Assembly: GCA_031296355.1 (NCBI GenBank)
Contig: JARLFX010000077.1
Span: 62,001 to 126,000, forward strand
Length of the DNA: 64,000 bases
Origin: Acidobacteriaceae bacterium
GTDB lineage: Bacteria > Acidobacteriota > Terriglobia > Terriglobales > Acidobacteriaceae
Direction of reading: 5' to 3'
Shown here: positions 17,042-27,198 of the stretch, in pieces
How the letters are laid out: each line of letters begins with the position of its first letter
Numbering within the stretch: the first letter of the stretch is position 1
The notes under the pieces: model-generated
The model's input: the letters and a program-made list of their open reading frames with translations, nothing else
The model's database searches: none
Told to the model about the DNA's origin: nothing
Made by a program: the position numbers and the translations under genes

Positions 17042-17323
17042 TGACTTAATCCTCTCGTCTAATAGAAGGCGAAGTGATGGACGCCTCCGAGAAAATATGA
17101 ATCTGCATTACTTTCGACTCGCTCAACACGTCAGGGACCTTCCAGTCCATCAGGATCGCACGGGTTGTGCTTTAGATCCGGTTGCCGGCGTACAGAGCTA
17201 CAGCGTTCCGTCCCGCCTTGTTTTTGACGTAATTGGATGGCGATTCTGTTACATGGCCCAACAGTTAAGTGTCTAAGTGCCGGTAAGGGTTTCTTCACAA
17301 CAGGTAGTTCAAGGACACGCTCA

Positions 17324-20155
17324 TTGAAGATCGTTTCTCCCAAACTGTACGGATATGCTGGCCTGCTGGTGATCATTTCGGCTCTTCTCGTGGGAGCGTC
17401 ATTTGCCCAGACTGCTTCATCGCGCATTACGGCTCAAATCGAGAACTCGCAAAGGGCCACTATTGCGGGATCGCATTCCCCGATGGCCAGAGTGGACAAT
17501 GATGTTGGTAGAGTTCCGTCCGCGACAAAACTCCCCGGAATGACCCTTATCTTCAGCCGTACCACCGCGCAGGAGAGCGACCTTCAAACGTTACTCGCTG
17601 CCCAGCAAAACCCTTCCTCGCCGCATTACCATCAATGGCTGACTCCGGATGAGTACGCCATGCGGTTCGGTGTGTCGGACAGCGATATCACGAAGACCCA
17701 GGCATGGCTTCAGCAGCAGGGCTTTTCTATCGAGAGTGTAGCCCGCAGTAAGAACCGTATCGTTTTTTCAGGAACAGTGGGACAGGCAGAATCTGCCTTC
17801 GGTACGGAGTTGCATTATTACAAGTCAGGCTCTGTGACGAACTATGCGCCTTCCGCCGATGTCACGATCCCTGCAGCGCTCTCCTCCGTCGTCCAAGGCG
17901 TTTCCAACCTTTCGAGCTTCCGGCCCAAGCCGCTCGTTAAGTTCAAAGCGGGACAACGGGCCCCTAGCGCAAACTTCACTTCCAGCCAATCCGGAGATCA
18001 TTACCTGACTCCGAAGGACGTTGCCACCATCTACGATATCAATGCCGCATACAACTCGTCCTACACTGGGAGTGGCCAATCCATTGCCATTGTCGGCCAG
18101 TCCGCGGTGACCCTTGCTGACATCGAGAACTTTCAGAAGGCTGCCGGCCAGACCGTCAAGGACCCTACTTTAGTCCTCGTACCCAGTTCGGGAACGTCGA
18201 CGACCTCTACTGGCGATGAGGCAGAGTCCGATCTTGATCTGGAATATTCGGGCGCCATTGCCAAAGGAGCTACGATCTATTTCGTTTATGTGGGTAGCAA
18301 CCAGAACTACAGTGTTTGGGATTCGATTCAATACGCGGTCGATACTAAACTTGCCCCGATCATTAGCGTCAGCTATGGGACTTGTGAAACCGAGCTGAGT
18401 GCGAGCGACTATTCGACCTTGAATAGTATTTTGGCGCAGGCCGCGACGCAAGGCCAAACGGTTGTTGCTGCATCTGGCGATAGCGGTTCAACTGATTGCT
18501 ATGAGGATACGAGTTTGACCGCATCGCAACGGGAGGCGCTGGCAGTCGACTTTCCCGCCGACAGCCAATATGTGACCGGGATGGGAGGAACAGAGTTTCC
18601 ATCAGCCGACGTGTCCTCTTCGAACACCACGTATTGGCAGTCGGCCAGCGGAAGCGATGTAACCGGCTCGGCGCTGTCGTACATTCCGGAACAGGTCTGG
18701 AATGACGATTCGTCTAGCTCCGGCCTGGCTGCCGGTGGCGGAGGCACCAGCACCTTGACGGCGCGACCCAGTTGGCAGGCGGGAGTGACCGGCATTCCAT
18801 CGGGCAACTATCGCCTGGTTCCGGACATCTCTCTCGATTCCTCTGCTGACAATGCGGGTTATCTCTATTGCTCAAGTGATTCACAATCCACGGGCATTTC
18901 CGGAAGTTGTGCGAATGGATTTCGAGATAGTAACGGCACCTATCTCACCGTGGCCGGTGGAACGAGTTTCGCGGCTCCCATCTTTTCCGGTATGCTCGCG
19001 CTCATCAACCAAAAGCTGAATTCGACAGGACAGGGCGTCATTAACTCAACCTTGTACACGTTGGCTGCAAACTCGACAACCTACGCATCAGCATTCCACG
19101 ACATCACGAGCGGAGGCAATCAATGCACTGCCGACTCAAGTTATTGCTCCAGCGCAGGTAGCGCGCAGTATGCTGCCACAACCGGATATGACGAGGCTTC
19201 GGGGCTCGGCTCCATCGACCTCTATAATCTGCTCTCAGCCTGGCCGGTGAGCACTTCTGGGTCCACATTGGCAGGCTCTGCCACCACGCTTTCGGCGGCG
19301 ACTACGTCTCCGTCTTCGGGCGCAAGCGATCTCATCACGATCAAGGTAGCATCGGCTTCCAGTTCCGTCACCACGACACCCACTGGAACGCTGGCAATCA
19401 TGGTCGATGGCAACACTGTAAATTCATCGCTCGCGCTGTCGAACGGATCCGTCACCTATACCTTTTCATCCACCACCTCCGGTTCCCATGTGATTATAGC
19501 CACATATTCAGGAGACTCGACGTTTTCGAGTTCCACGGGAACCGCCACGGTTACCATCGGCTCAACCACCGGCACAGGTTCCGGTGGATCGAACTCGACG
19601 ACCGTCACCGTAACGCCCTCTGGTGGCTATACCGGGACAGTGGACCTCTCCCTCTCCACCTCCAGCACCTATCTCCAGGACTATGCCTGCTATTCCATCT
19701 CGAACGCTACGATCACCAGCACCAGTCCAGTGAGCGAAACGCTGACTCTTTATACTGGAGCGGCGAGCTGTTCTGGCGCGCAGGTACAAGGCGGCAAGGT
19801 TCACGCCTTCCACGACGTCGTGAAACTATCCTCCGATTCGACGCCGTCCATCAGCGCGGCAGCCTTCAGCATCTTTGGGTTACTGCTGGCGGTATTTGTC
19901 GACCGTCGCTCGCGCCAGCTTCGCAATCTCTGGTGCGCACTGGTTCTTGCAGCTATAGGCGTTGGACTCTCGGGTTGCGGAAGTTCAGAATCTTCTTCAA
20001 AGAGCTTTTCGGTATCAGTTTCTCCACCCACTGTGACCGTTTCCGCTGGCACATCGGGCATTCCTACCGGAAGCTATAGCATCACGATCACCGGTACGGA
20101 TAGTTCGTCTTCCTCGAAGACGGCTTCAACCACGATGACACTCACAATCAACTGA
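17324..20155 (+). CDS. Sedolisin (S53) peptidase with Ig-like domain and C-terminal membrane anchor
   Basis: An exported acid-type serine peptidase of about 943 residues. TTG at 17324 is taken as start because AAGGA lies 7 bases upstream and a signal peptide follows directly (LLVIISALLVGASFAQ); the frame is open from 17237. A pro-kumamolisin propeptide follows (SSPHYHQWLTPDEY), then the S53 core with Glu/Asp in EAESDLDLEYSG, Ser in GGTSFAAPIFSG and the calcium site near GYDEASGLGSIDL. An Ig-like domain (VTTTPTGTLAIMVDG) and a predicted membrane helix (LWCALVLAAIGVGLSGCG) close the protein. Such multi-domain S53 enzymes are frequent in Acidobacteria. Confidence 0.88.
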   Translation: MKIVSPKLYGYAGLLVIISALLVGASFAQTASSRITAQIENSQRATIAGSHSPMARVDNDVGRVPSATKLPGMTLIFSRTTAQESDLQTLLAAQQNPSSPHYHQWLTPDEYAMRFGVSDSDITKTQAWLQQQGFSIESVARSKNRIVFSGTVGQAESAFGTELHYYKSGSVTNYAPSADVTIPAALSSVVQGVSNLSSFRPKPLVKFKAGQRAPSANFTSSQSGDHYLTPKDVATIYDINAAYNSSYTGSGQSIAIVGQSAVTLADIENFQKAAGQTVKDPTLVLVPSSGTSTTSTGDEAESDLDLEYSGAIAKGATIYFVYVGSNQNYSVWDSIQYAVDTKLAPIISVSYGTCETELSASDYSTLNSILAQAATQGQTVVAASGDSGSTDCYEDTSLTASQREALAVDFPADSQYVTGMGGTEFPSADVSSSNTTYWQSASGSDVTGSALSYIPEQVWNDDSSSSGLAAGGGGTSTLTARPSWQAGVTGIPSGNYRLVPDISLDSSADNAGYLYCSSDSQSTGISGSCANGFRDSNGTYLTVAGGTSFAAPIFSGMLALINQKLNSTGQGVINSTLYTLAANSTTYASAFHDITSGGNQCTADSSYCSSAGSAQYAATTGYDEASGLGSIDLYNLLSAWPVSTSGSTLAGSATTLSAATTSPSSGASDLITIKVASASSSVTTTPTGTLAIMVDGNTVNSSLALSNGSVTYTFSSTTSGSHVIIATYSGDSTFSSSTGTATVTIGSTTGTGSGGSNSTTVTVTPSGGYTGTVDLSLSTSSTYLQDYACYSISNATITSTSPVSETLTLYTGAASCSGAQVQGGKVHAFHDVVKLSSDSTPSISAAAFSIFGLLLAVFVDRRSRQLRNLWCALVLAAIGVGLSGCGSSESSSKSFSVSVSPPTVTVSAGTSGIPTGSYSITITGTDSSSSSKTASTTMTLTIN

Positions 20156-20287
20156 GCCGACCTGAAGGCTTTTATGCAAACGCAGCCAGGCGACTGGTAA
20201 TCGACGGAAAGGCAGCACGAAATACCGAGACGCCTCATTGGCATTTTCCCCGCTAATAACAACTCCGTAGAGGCCAGTGTTGCCGGA

Positions 20288-21578
20288 CTAGGGTGATAGA
20301 GGCACCTTTTGCTTGTCAGCAAGTAATGGCAAGCAAAAGACTTGGTTGCGGCCATTTTCCTTAGCGCGATATAGGGCTTGGTCTGCTGCGTTGAGCAGCA
20401 TATCTGGATTGAGCTCTAGAGTAGGTTTTACCGTGACACATCCTATGCTCAGGGTGCAATGGTTTTCTGAGAGCTCCATCTGGACCCGCGCCCTCTCGGC
20501 CAAACCCCGGACACTATGTGCATCGATCCCTGTTATTAGGACAACGAATTCATCGCCACCCACGCGGGCAACCAGATCTTCCTCGCGTCGGAATATCTCT
20601 TTCAAGATCAAAGCAAGCATTTTGAGACATGCGTCACCTGCAGGGTGTCCGTAGGTGTCATTAAGCATCTTGAAACGATCGACGTCAATCGCCAGAAGAG
20701 AAATAGTGTCATGCACGCTGCGCATCACCCTTCGCCATTCGACGGCGAGATGTCTTTTTAGGAAACGACGATTCGCCACATTCGTCAGAGGATCAATCCC
20801 TGTAAGATGGTCCAATTCGAGATTGGCCGCTCTTAGCTGTTCCATGGTCTGATCGAGGCTCTGCAGAACCTGTTGGTGTTTATGGACGACGAGCTTCGCC
20901 ATTCCGAGGATAATCAATCCGGAGGTAACGGACTGAAGGATCAGAATCGAGAGATATACCGCCGTTTGGGGACTAAGCGCGACCGGCAGGGCACCGCTAT
21001 GCAATGCAAGTTGTCCTCCTAGAAATAGTCTTGGCGTTACGCTTAAGAACTTCAATCCGCAACCGATCGCTAGAATCCTACTGGCTTTTCCCCTGAAGCC
21101 AACGATTGCAATATAGAGGCCGACGCTTACGATTGCCAGATCATTAAAGAGAAATAAGCCAGGAAGTTGAACATGCTCACTCGGGAGGGTCTTGTTCATC
21201 AGAAGAATCCCACCACCCAGGAAGACAAGAGAAACGTAAGAAAAACTTTGAAAGGATAGCGGCCGGCCAATAGCCTCCCGGAATCCTTGAAGCAGAAAGA
21301 GCGGTCCGAGCCCCCCCTATGAGGAAAGTGGCTATAGCTGTTCCTGTCTGAATGACGTGTGGGACCGCAGGGATTGGTTCGTGAAACAACAGGAAGAGGG
21401 TTCCAGACAGAAAGGCCGTCTGGGAGAACTCGAAGATCATCCAGGAACGCAAAAATCGTTCGTCGCGGAGGCCGCGATAAAAAACGAGGAGCAGCAAAGC
21501 GCCGAGGGCCGATAATGGGAGCTCAGCCCCTAGCAAACCCACGATTTGGGAAAGGTTTAGCATTGAGGTCTCAACCAT
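20288..21578 (-). pseudogene. Membrane diguanylate cyclase (GGDEF), split by one frameshift in a G7 run
   Basis: Two overlapping frames make one gene. The N-terminal frame (from ATG 21578) encodes membrane segments up to FLIGG. The second frame carries more membrane segments, a coiled coil and a GGDEF domain with the active-site motif RVGGDEFVVL and a downstream ALYRAKENGRN. Dropping one base from the seven-base C run at 21311-21317 (G run on the coding strand) joins them cleanly as FLIGGLGPLFLLQGF with no stop. The joined protein would be about 430 residues with six or more membrane helices, making cyclic di-GMP. It could be a true pseudogene, a phase-variable gene or a sequencing error. Confidence 0.8.
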
Positions 21579-21798
21579 ACTCGTTTACGTTTGCGGCCGT
21601 CCATCTCGGTGCGATGAGAGACGGGCGATAGATAGCTCCTGCAGACAGATGGCTGCTTACCAAAATTTCCAGAAACATTACAGTCGGTCCAGCGGCGTTC
21701 ACTCCGCTTTTCTCTCAGTAGGACCGGGATGTCCCTCATTGTCCAACGGTTGGAAAGCGCTTCATCCAATTAGCCAGAGGAGGTTTCGTATCTGTTCC

Positions 21799-21828
21799 AA
21801 TGACCAATTGTGACAATCTGTGGCCGCA
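21799..21828. promoter_or_regulatory. Candidate response-regulator site, three 10-bp repeats
   Basis: AATGACCAAT, TGTGACAATC and TGTGGCCGCA stand head to tail. The site is about 110-140 bases before the GTG of the exported protein at 21939 and about 220 bases before the divergent cyclase gene. The rest of the 360-base gap shows nothing else. Confidence 0.5.
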
Positions 21829-21938
21829 CACGGACAATCCAATCCAGAAGCTGTAATGCAAGAGTGCGGTGATGCGTCAACCGTTGTTAGTCCAAGAGAA
21901 TTCTGGCTTGAACCGTACCCCAGTTTGGAGATGGATGC

Positions 21939-22412
21939 GTGTCAATTTCGGAGAGAAGGATAGAGTGTACGTTTTCCTCTATGGGTCTCGCGCTTGCGAG
22001 TGCGCTGATCTTCTTGGGCATCTCAGCTTATGCTCAAGCGGGGCCACCTCCGAGCGGCAATCGTGTGGCAACCGTCGTATTCGGCGGTGCGTATAACGGC
22101 GACCGGGTTGCTCCTCACCGTACCATCTTGGGTGAAGTAAAGGACGGAAAACCAGTCGATCGGGCGATGGTTTATCTCAAGGACGTGAATAATTCTTCAC
22201 TGCGCGTCCAGCGGGCGGACGAGAATGGCGCTTATCGCTTCGGTCCACTTCCCCTGTCGGACGATTATGAGCTCTGGGCAGAGATCGATGATCGTAGGAC
22301 GCCAAAGAAGCCTGTTAGTTCCTTCATTACCACCAACCCAATCACCGTGCCTCTACGATTCTTGACCGCTTCCCCCCACACAGACGGCAGGCGCGTCACG
22401 CTGAGAAACTAG
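21939..22412 (+). CDS. Exported protein with carboxypeptidase-regulatory-like fold
   Basis: A 157-residue protein. GTG at 21939 has GGAG 9 bases upstream; an internal ATG at 21981 is also possible. A signal peptide is present (MGLALASALIFLGISAYAQ). The mature part contains TILGEVKDGKPVDRAMVYL, then ENGAYRFGPLPLSDDYEL, which is the pattern of a small beta-sandwich CarboxypepD_reg-like domain. Such domains mediate adhesion or stabilise outer-surface proteins. Its stop overlaps the end of the convergent secretin gene by four bases. Confidence 0.6.
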   Translation: MSISERRIECTFSSMGLALASALIFLGISAYAQAGPPPSGNRVATVVFGGAYNGDRVAPHRTILGEVKDGKPVDRAMVYLKDVNNSSLRVQRADENGAYRFGPLPLSDDYELWAEIDDRRTPKKPVSSFITTNPITVPLRFLTASPHTDGRRVTLRN

Positions 22413-24382
22413 CGTGCGTCCGGCGATACGGTGTCGCCTGTCCCTGAATGGGGCGTGGCTAGCCGATGGTCGGTTACGTGCATCAAACCGGTATGCACGA
22501 TATGAGGAGTGACAGTAATGAGTAACTCGTTTTTGCTACCGTCAGTGCTGCGGTCAGTACCCTGAAAGCCGGGCAGATCGTTGAGATCAGGTACGCCGTC
22601 GAGCAATTTCGTTTCGTTGGTGCTGACCAGCGTTGCCAGCATCGTAGTTTCGCCGGCAAGAACAGTTACTGTGGAAGCCAAGGCACGGCTGTTCAGGATA
22701 GGAATATCGTCGACACCTGTCCCTCCGATGGCCTCGATTTTGAAATCGAGGGCTAAGCGCACTTTGTTATCATCCGCAATCGTCGGCGTTACCTTAAGTG
22801 TAAGTCCCAGATCCTCAAATTGAATCTGTGGCACGGTAGTGGTGCTTGTCGAGCCGCCGTATTTGGCGATGGCTGCACTGCTCACGCCGGCTGCCGCAAG
22901 CTCAGTCGCAACCGCATCACTTGTCGAAGATGTTGACAGTGAGGTGAGGATCGGGTAGCGAGAGCCGGCACGGAATATTGCAGGCTCACCGCTGCTAACC
23001 CGAATCTGAAGGGCATTCAGAGTTCGGACATCGGTGGAACTGAGGATGAGATTGACTGCGGTGGATCCGACCGATATCCCGGCTAGAGGGACGCCTTGGT
23101 AGCTCCCCAGGGTGCCCAGCAGATTGGTAAATGTGCTGCTGCCGGAAACGCCGGCTGCGACCAAGAACTCAACTTCTTCCAGCTCTTGTGCATAAGTGCT
23201 TCCCGAGAGTGTAAGAGCACCATTGGCGATGGACTCATTAAGTAGGGTTTGGTTTGAGCTGATCAGGTTTTGTGCAGCATTGGAAACATCAATCGCGGTC
23301 GCCGAAGTGGGTGGTGCAAAGCCGATGTTTCGTGTATTTGTCCTGTCAATTTCATAGAGAGTCAGATCGAGGAGAATATCGGATTGGCTGTCGATTAGGT
23401 CGGCGTATATGTCGCTGATAAGTTTGACTGCGTCCTCTTCGCCGCGGAGCACCACAGAACTCGTGTTAGGACTTGCGACCACCTCCTTTATGTCGAACAT
23501 GTTACGCGCGAGAGTTGCGAATTCGAGCAACTGCTGTTGGCCCTGACCTGGAAGGTAAATAGTTTCTTCGACTAATGGCATCAAAGCATCGCGACGTTCC
23601 TGCGTGTCTTTTGCAATGAGCGCTGTTATCGGCTGCAAGGGAATGGCGAAAGTCCGGCTCATTTTGGCCAGAATTCGAGCGGCTTGATAGAAATCGACGT
23701 CGTCCACATCGAACTGAATTGGCGTTCCTGTGACGATAGATGGATCAAAAATTACGGCAATCCCAAAAACATTGTAGACATTACGAATAATGTCTTGGAG
23801 GCTGCCACGCAGGTGAAAGCTTCGTTTATCGGCATCGGGCTCAAATTCGATTGGCCCTGCCAGGGTGGAGACAGTATCCGGCAACTTATGGTTGCCGGTC
23901 GTTATGGGTACGCGGCTTTGTTCAAGGTACTGCATGACGATAGGATTCGTTGGATCAAGGATACGGCCTTCGGCCAATAGCGCATTCGATCTGGCGGTTT
24001 CACCGAGCATCCGCGCTCTCGCGGCTTCCTGCACAAGTCCCGTGATACGGGTTTCGCGAGTAAGAAGCAATGCGAGTGTGTAGTTATGGTTGTCAGGGTT
24101 CAATTGCGTGGCGCGTTCAAAGCTGCTCTGAGCTGCATCAAAGCTCTTATGAGCAAACTGTTTTGCGCCCATAAGATATGCATCGTCAGCATCCCGGATC
24201 TGTTTGGGAGAGGGGTGCCGTGGTTTTGGAGCGGAGTTGGACTTATCTGCAATTGACGCGGGCAAGGAAGCGCCGGTATCGAACTGCACTGGATGACCGG
24301 AGGTATCCTGCGCCTTCATAGCGGGGGAGTAAAACATAAATATTACCCCCAACGCAGAAGCTCTGACCCTCCTATTTGACAT
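22409..24382 (-). CDS. Secretin-family outer membrane pore (second of a tandem pair)
   Basis: A 657-residue exported protein. An N-terminal signal (ALGVIFMFYSPAMKAQ) is followed by one or two TPR-like helices (FDAAQSSFERATQLNPDNH), an STN-type domain (FHLRGSLQDIIRNVYNVFGI) and ring-forming secretin N domains. The secretin domain ends with LLDGVPDLNDLPGF and NELLITVTPHIV. Secretins form the outer-membrane channel of type II, type III and type IV pilus systems. The start overlaps the upstream secretin gene by 11 bases, so both are translated together. No GspE, GspF or pilin gene is nearby, so the partner machinery must be encoded elsewhere. Confidence 0.85.
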   Translation of the reverse strand: MSNRRVRASALGVIFMFYSPAMKAQDTSGHPVQFDTGASLPASIADKSNSAPKPRHPSPKQIRDADDAYLMGAKQFAHKSFDAAQSSFERATQLNPDNHNYTLALLLTRETRITGLVQEAARARMLGETARSNALLAEGRILDPTNPIVMQYLEQSRVPITTGNHKLPDTVSTLAGPIEFEPDADKRSFHLRGSLQDIIRNVYNVFGIAVIFDPSIVTGTPIQFDVDDVDFYQAARILAKMSRTFAIPLQPITALIAKDTQERRDALMPLVEETIYLPGQGQQQLLEFATLARNMFDIKEVVASPNTSSVVLRGEEDAVKLISDIYADLIDSQSDILLDLTLYEIDRTNTRNIGFAPPTSATAIDVSNAAQNLISSNQTLLNESIANGALTLSGSTYAQELEEVEFLVAAGVSGSSTFTNLLGTLGSYQGVPLAGISVGSTAVNLILSSTDVRTLNALQIRVSSGEPAIFRAGSRYPILTSLSTSSTSDAVATELAAAGVSSAAIAKYGGSTSTTTVPQIQFEDLGLTLKVTPTIADDNKVRLALDFKIEAIGGTGVDDIPILNSRALASTVTVLAGETTMLATLVSTNETKLLDGVPDLNDLPGFQGTDRSTDGSKNELLITVTPHIVHTGLMHVTDHRLATPHSGTGDTVSPDAR

Positions 24383-26762
24383 GCACCACCGCTTGGGTTC
24401 CGACCGCAGGCAAACTGATTTGCTTGCTGTTCGTCGCGTCGATTTTGGCCAGTGTCAGTGGGGAACTCCCAGGGATGAGCGCCTTGAAGGTCAGTATGCA
24501 TAGCGTGCCCTGGCCATTCACGCCAACCGTATGCGGTGGACGGGTTTCGGAAATCGTTACCAGGCCGTTCCCCTCATCACGATGCACTAAGGCAGCCGCC
24601 TGGCCGTCGCGGCCGAGGAGTTCCCCTGAATCCACATTGACCAGCGAAAGCACCTTTGGATCGAACTGTAGTTGAAAAGGAACACTGTAAAGGTCGCGTG
24701 CATCCGAAGCTGTGACAGCAACTTGGAAGGTCGAACCCACGCTCTGCTCCGCCATTGCCGGCATGATAGCGAGGTTGATTGGTGGCAAAGAATCTCCAGG
24801 CGTACCTCCGGCGGGAGTAATTGGATGAGCTTGTGCGGCCATCTGGCCGATCATCGCCGAGGCGGCATTAGCCGCAGAGGTGGGTTGCAAGTTCGGAGAA
24901 ACCCCAGAGGTGTCCCCGATTGACATGTCATCGTCCTCGCTTTGTCTCTTCTTATCTGGATCACTGCGGCGTAGCTCGATTTCTTGGCTTGTGCCGCTGT
25001 CGATCACTCGGGTGTTCGCTTCGGTAAGGAGCGATTCACGCACGATGTGCGGAATCAGCAGAAAGACAATCTCGTCGGTCTGCTGAACCTTATCCTGGCT
25101 GCTAAAAAAATACTTCAGGAAGGGCAGCTCCCCCAGCCCGGGTGTACCACTGACACTCTTTGTATCCTGCTGCTGCAGTAGACCTGCGAGGATCGACGGT
25201 TCGCCGTCCTTCAGTTGAATCACCTGCTGCACAACCCGTTGCGAAATGATGGGCTCTGCCACGCCGTCGATCGTGCTCGTGCCCGTCTGCGATGAAATCT
25301 CTATCTTCATCTTCATAGAGACCTGGCCGTCATTATGAACGGTAGGAGTCATATCGATGTTCACGCCGATATCTATGTACTGGAACTGCGTAGTTGAAGT
25401 GGCCGTTGAAGTCAGTGTAGACGTAGTCGATCCAGTAGCCACAGGGATCTTCGATCCGATCTTCAGCGTTGCCTGTTGCCCGTCAGTAGCCCGCACCCGC
25501 GGGTTCTGCAGGACACGCGTATCCGAGTCCGATAGCAGGGCATTGACCGTTGCACTTCCCACTGTGACCGCGAAGTTGGTGGCGTTCATATTGGCAAGAG
25601 TATTCAATGTGATGCCGGACGTACTGGAACTGCTAGAACTGCTCGAACTCGAAGAACTTGATTCGTTGGCATTACTGCTCTGCGCTGTCAGACTAAAGCT
25701 TGTTGGGAGGGTAATGCCGAGGTTGCGCTCCAGGTCCCGACTCACCTCCAGTACGGCTACATCCACTACAACTTCTGAACGAGTGCGGTCGAGATCGTTG
25801 ATTAGTTTTTCCGTCAGGATCAATTCCGGCGGCGTCCCGCGTATCACGATTGCGTTCTGGCTGGGGACCAGGTACAACTTGGTGCTTGGGTCGAGCAGAT
25901 TACGCAATGCGGTCAGAACTTCGTTAGCGTCGTTTTGCTGCGAAGCATTCGTGAGATAAAACGTTTCAATCGCGAGATCATCGAGGTCTGTATGTTTAGT
26001 GCGGGTGTTTTGAGCGACGAAAATCGTATTGCTTGTCACCGGGGACCAGAAAGAACCTGAGATCTTTCCGACGATACGAAGCGCGTCGGGGAGAGAAACG
26101 CCAGTTAGATCCACGGGAATGCGTTTGGAGGTATAGTCGGTATCAAAGATGACATTCAGCCCAGCCGTTTTGCCGATGGCCTGATAGATGATCTTGGTGT
26201 CTTCCACCATGTGGAGGGTAATGGGATCGTCTGACACAGGCTTCAATTCAACCGGAGGGTCCAGAGAGTCGATGTCGCGTTTTACTCGCCTCTGGTGCTT
26301 GGTCTGTACTCCAATGCCCGGCAGAACGACACTGCCAATTGTCCCCTTCAAGTTAGGTCCCGTCGAGAAATCCTTAACCGCTGACGGCATTTCAGTAACG
26401 AGCAGCTCTTGTGCGGCGGATTGATTACCCTTGTCGATTTGAAGCGCGCGGGAAAACTCCGTTATTGCTCCTCCCAAGTCGCCTGATTGCCTTAGCACCC
26501 GGCCGCGATCAAGGTGAGCATTGGAATCTTGGAAGCGCATCCGCTCATAACGTGTCTGGTAGCGTAGGTCCTTAGGTTTCAGGAGGTGTGCTTGGCGATA
26601 AGCCTCGAATGCCGCATCAAAGTCCGCGCGGATTTCTGCTTCGCGCCCCTTTTTGTCCCATTTAGCCGCTGATTGAGCATGGGCGGACAATGCCGATAAC
26701 CCGATTACTCCGAGCGCAGTTCTAAGCAATAAAGTTCTAGAAAAATTCACGAAGGTGTCCAA
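24372..26762 (-). CDS. Secretin-family pore with TPR and C-terminal cohesin-like domain
   Basis: A 796-residue exported protein of the GspD/PilQ type. A signal peptide (LGVIGLSALSAHAQ) is followed by TPR helices (AFEAYRQAHLLKPKDLRY, then GAITEFSRALQIDKG), an STN domain (LHMVEDTKIIYQAIGKTAGL), N domains (FYLTNA.QNDANEVLTALR) and the secretin core (SGTPGLGELPFLKYFF; DEIVFLLIPHIV). A serine run of about 12 residues lies in a loop. The last 130 residues form a cohesin-like beta-sandwich (FQVAVTASDARDLYSVPFQL), an uncommon addition to a pore protein. A TGTGACAAAT-type site lies 71-90 bases before the ATG. Confidence 0.88.
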   Translation of the reverse strand: MDTFVNFSRTLLLRTALGVIGLSALSAHAQSAAKWDKKGREAEIRADFDAAFEAYRQAHLLKPKDLRYQTRYERMRFQDSNAHLDRGRVLRQSGDLGGAITEFSRALQIDKGNQSAAQELLVTEMPSAVKDFSTGPNLKGTIGSVVLPGIGVQTKHQRRVKRDIDSLDPPVELKPVSDDPITLHMVEDTKIIYQAIGKTAGLNVIFDTDYTSKRIPVDLTGVSLPDALRIVGKISGSFWSPVTSNTIFVAQNTRTKHTDLDDLAIETFYLTNASQQNDANEVLTALRNLLDPSTKLYLVPSQNAIVIRGTPPELILTEKLINDLDRTRSEVVVDVAVLEVSRDLERNLGITLPTSFSLTAQSSNANESSSSSSSSSSSSSTSGITLNTLANMNATNFAVTVGSATVNALLSDSDTRVLQNPRVRATDGQQATLKIGSKIPVATGSTTSTLTSTATSTTQFQYIDIGVNIDMTPTVHNDGQVSMKMKIEISSQTGTSTIDGVAEPIISQRVVQQVIQLKDGEPSILAGLLQQQDTKSVSGTPGLGELPFLKYFFSSQDKVQQTDEIVFLLIPHIVRESLLTEANTRVIDSGTSQEIELRRSDPDKKRQSEDDDMSIGDTSGVSPNLQPTSAANAASAMIGQMAAQAHPITPAGGTPGDSLPPINLAIMPAMAEQSVGSTFQVAVTASDARDLYSVPFQLQFDPKVLSLVNVDSGELLGRDGQAAALVHRDEGNGLVTISETRPPHTVGVNGQGTLCILTFKALIPGSSPLTLAKIDATNSKQISLPAVGTQAVVHVK

Positions 26763-26832
26763 TCAAGAAGCGCACTTAGTGCACGCGTTATATGGATAGA
26801 CGTTTACGGTTTGTGCCTGTGGCATCGCGCTT

Positions 26833-26852
26833 CGTAACAAATTGTCACAAAG
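26833..26852. promoter_or_regulatory. Candidate response-regulator site upstream of the secretin pair
   Basis: CGTAACAAAT followed by TGTCACAAAG, nearly the same as the site at 13749. It lies 71-90 bases before the secretin ATG at 26762, a good distance for an activator or repressor. The remaining part of the 436-base gap (26763-27198) contains no gene I can support. Confidence 0.55.
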
Positions 26853-27198
26853 GCACGGAAGTGGCATTGCATTATCCGGCCATCGTCTAAATACTTGCAT
26901 CCCAGTTAGCTTCGGATGCGGAGTGAAGTCGCTCCCTTGGAGTGAACATGCAAATTCATTCGCATTGGGTACAGGAGCATCAAGCGACATCGGTATTTTG
27001 CTGGCTAAAGAGTTGGCGGGATGAGGTTTGACCTGATCGTTTGCTCAGCTGGACCCAGGCTCGGCGATGTAACGATGGAGTTGCATCGTTCGGAGTCGCG
27101 GTTGAATAGATCGGTACCTGCCTCGCTACGACGAATGGTATCGATGAGCTCTGCGCAGGCCAGTCTTTATTGTTGTCCGCAAAAATCGGTATTGGCGT

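Noticed and set aside
21886..22096. Frame starting at the ATG just before 21939
   Set aside because: It is out of frame with the signal peptide and the beta-sandwich domain; a shadow of the exported protein.
25621..25680. Repetitive serine-codon stretch, considered as a sequence repeat
   Set aside because: It is a serine-rich loop within the secretin coding sequence, not an independent DNA repeat.
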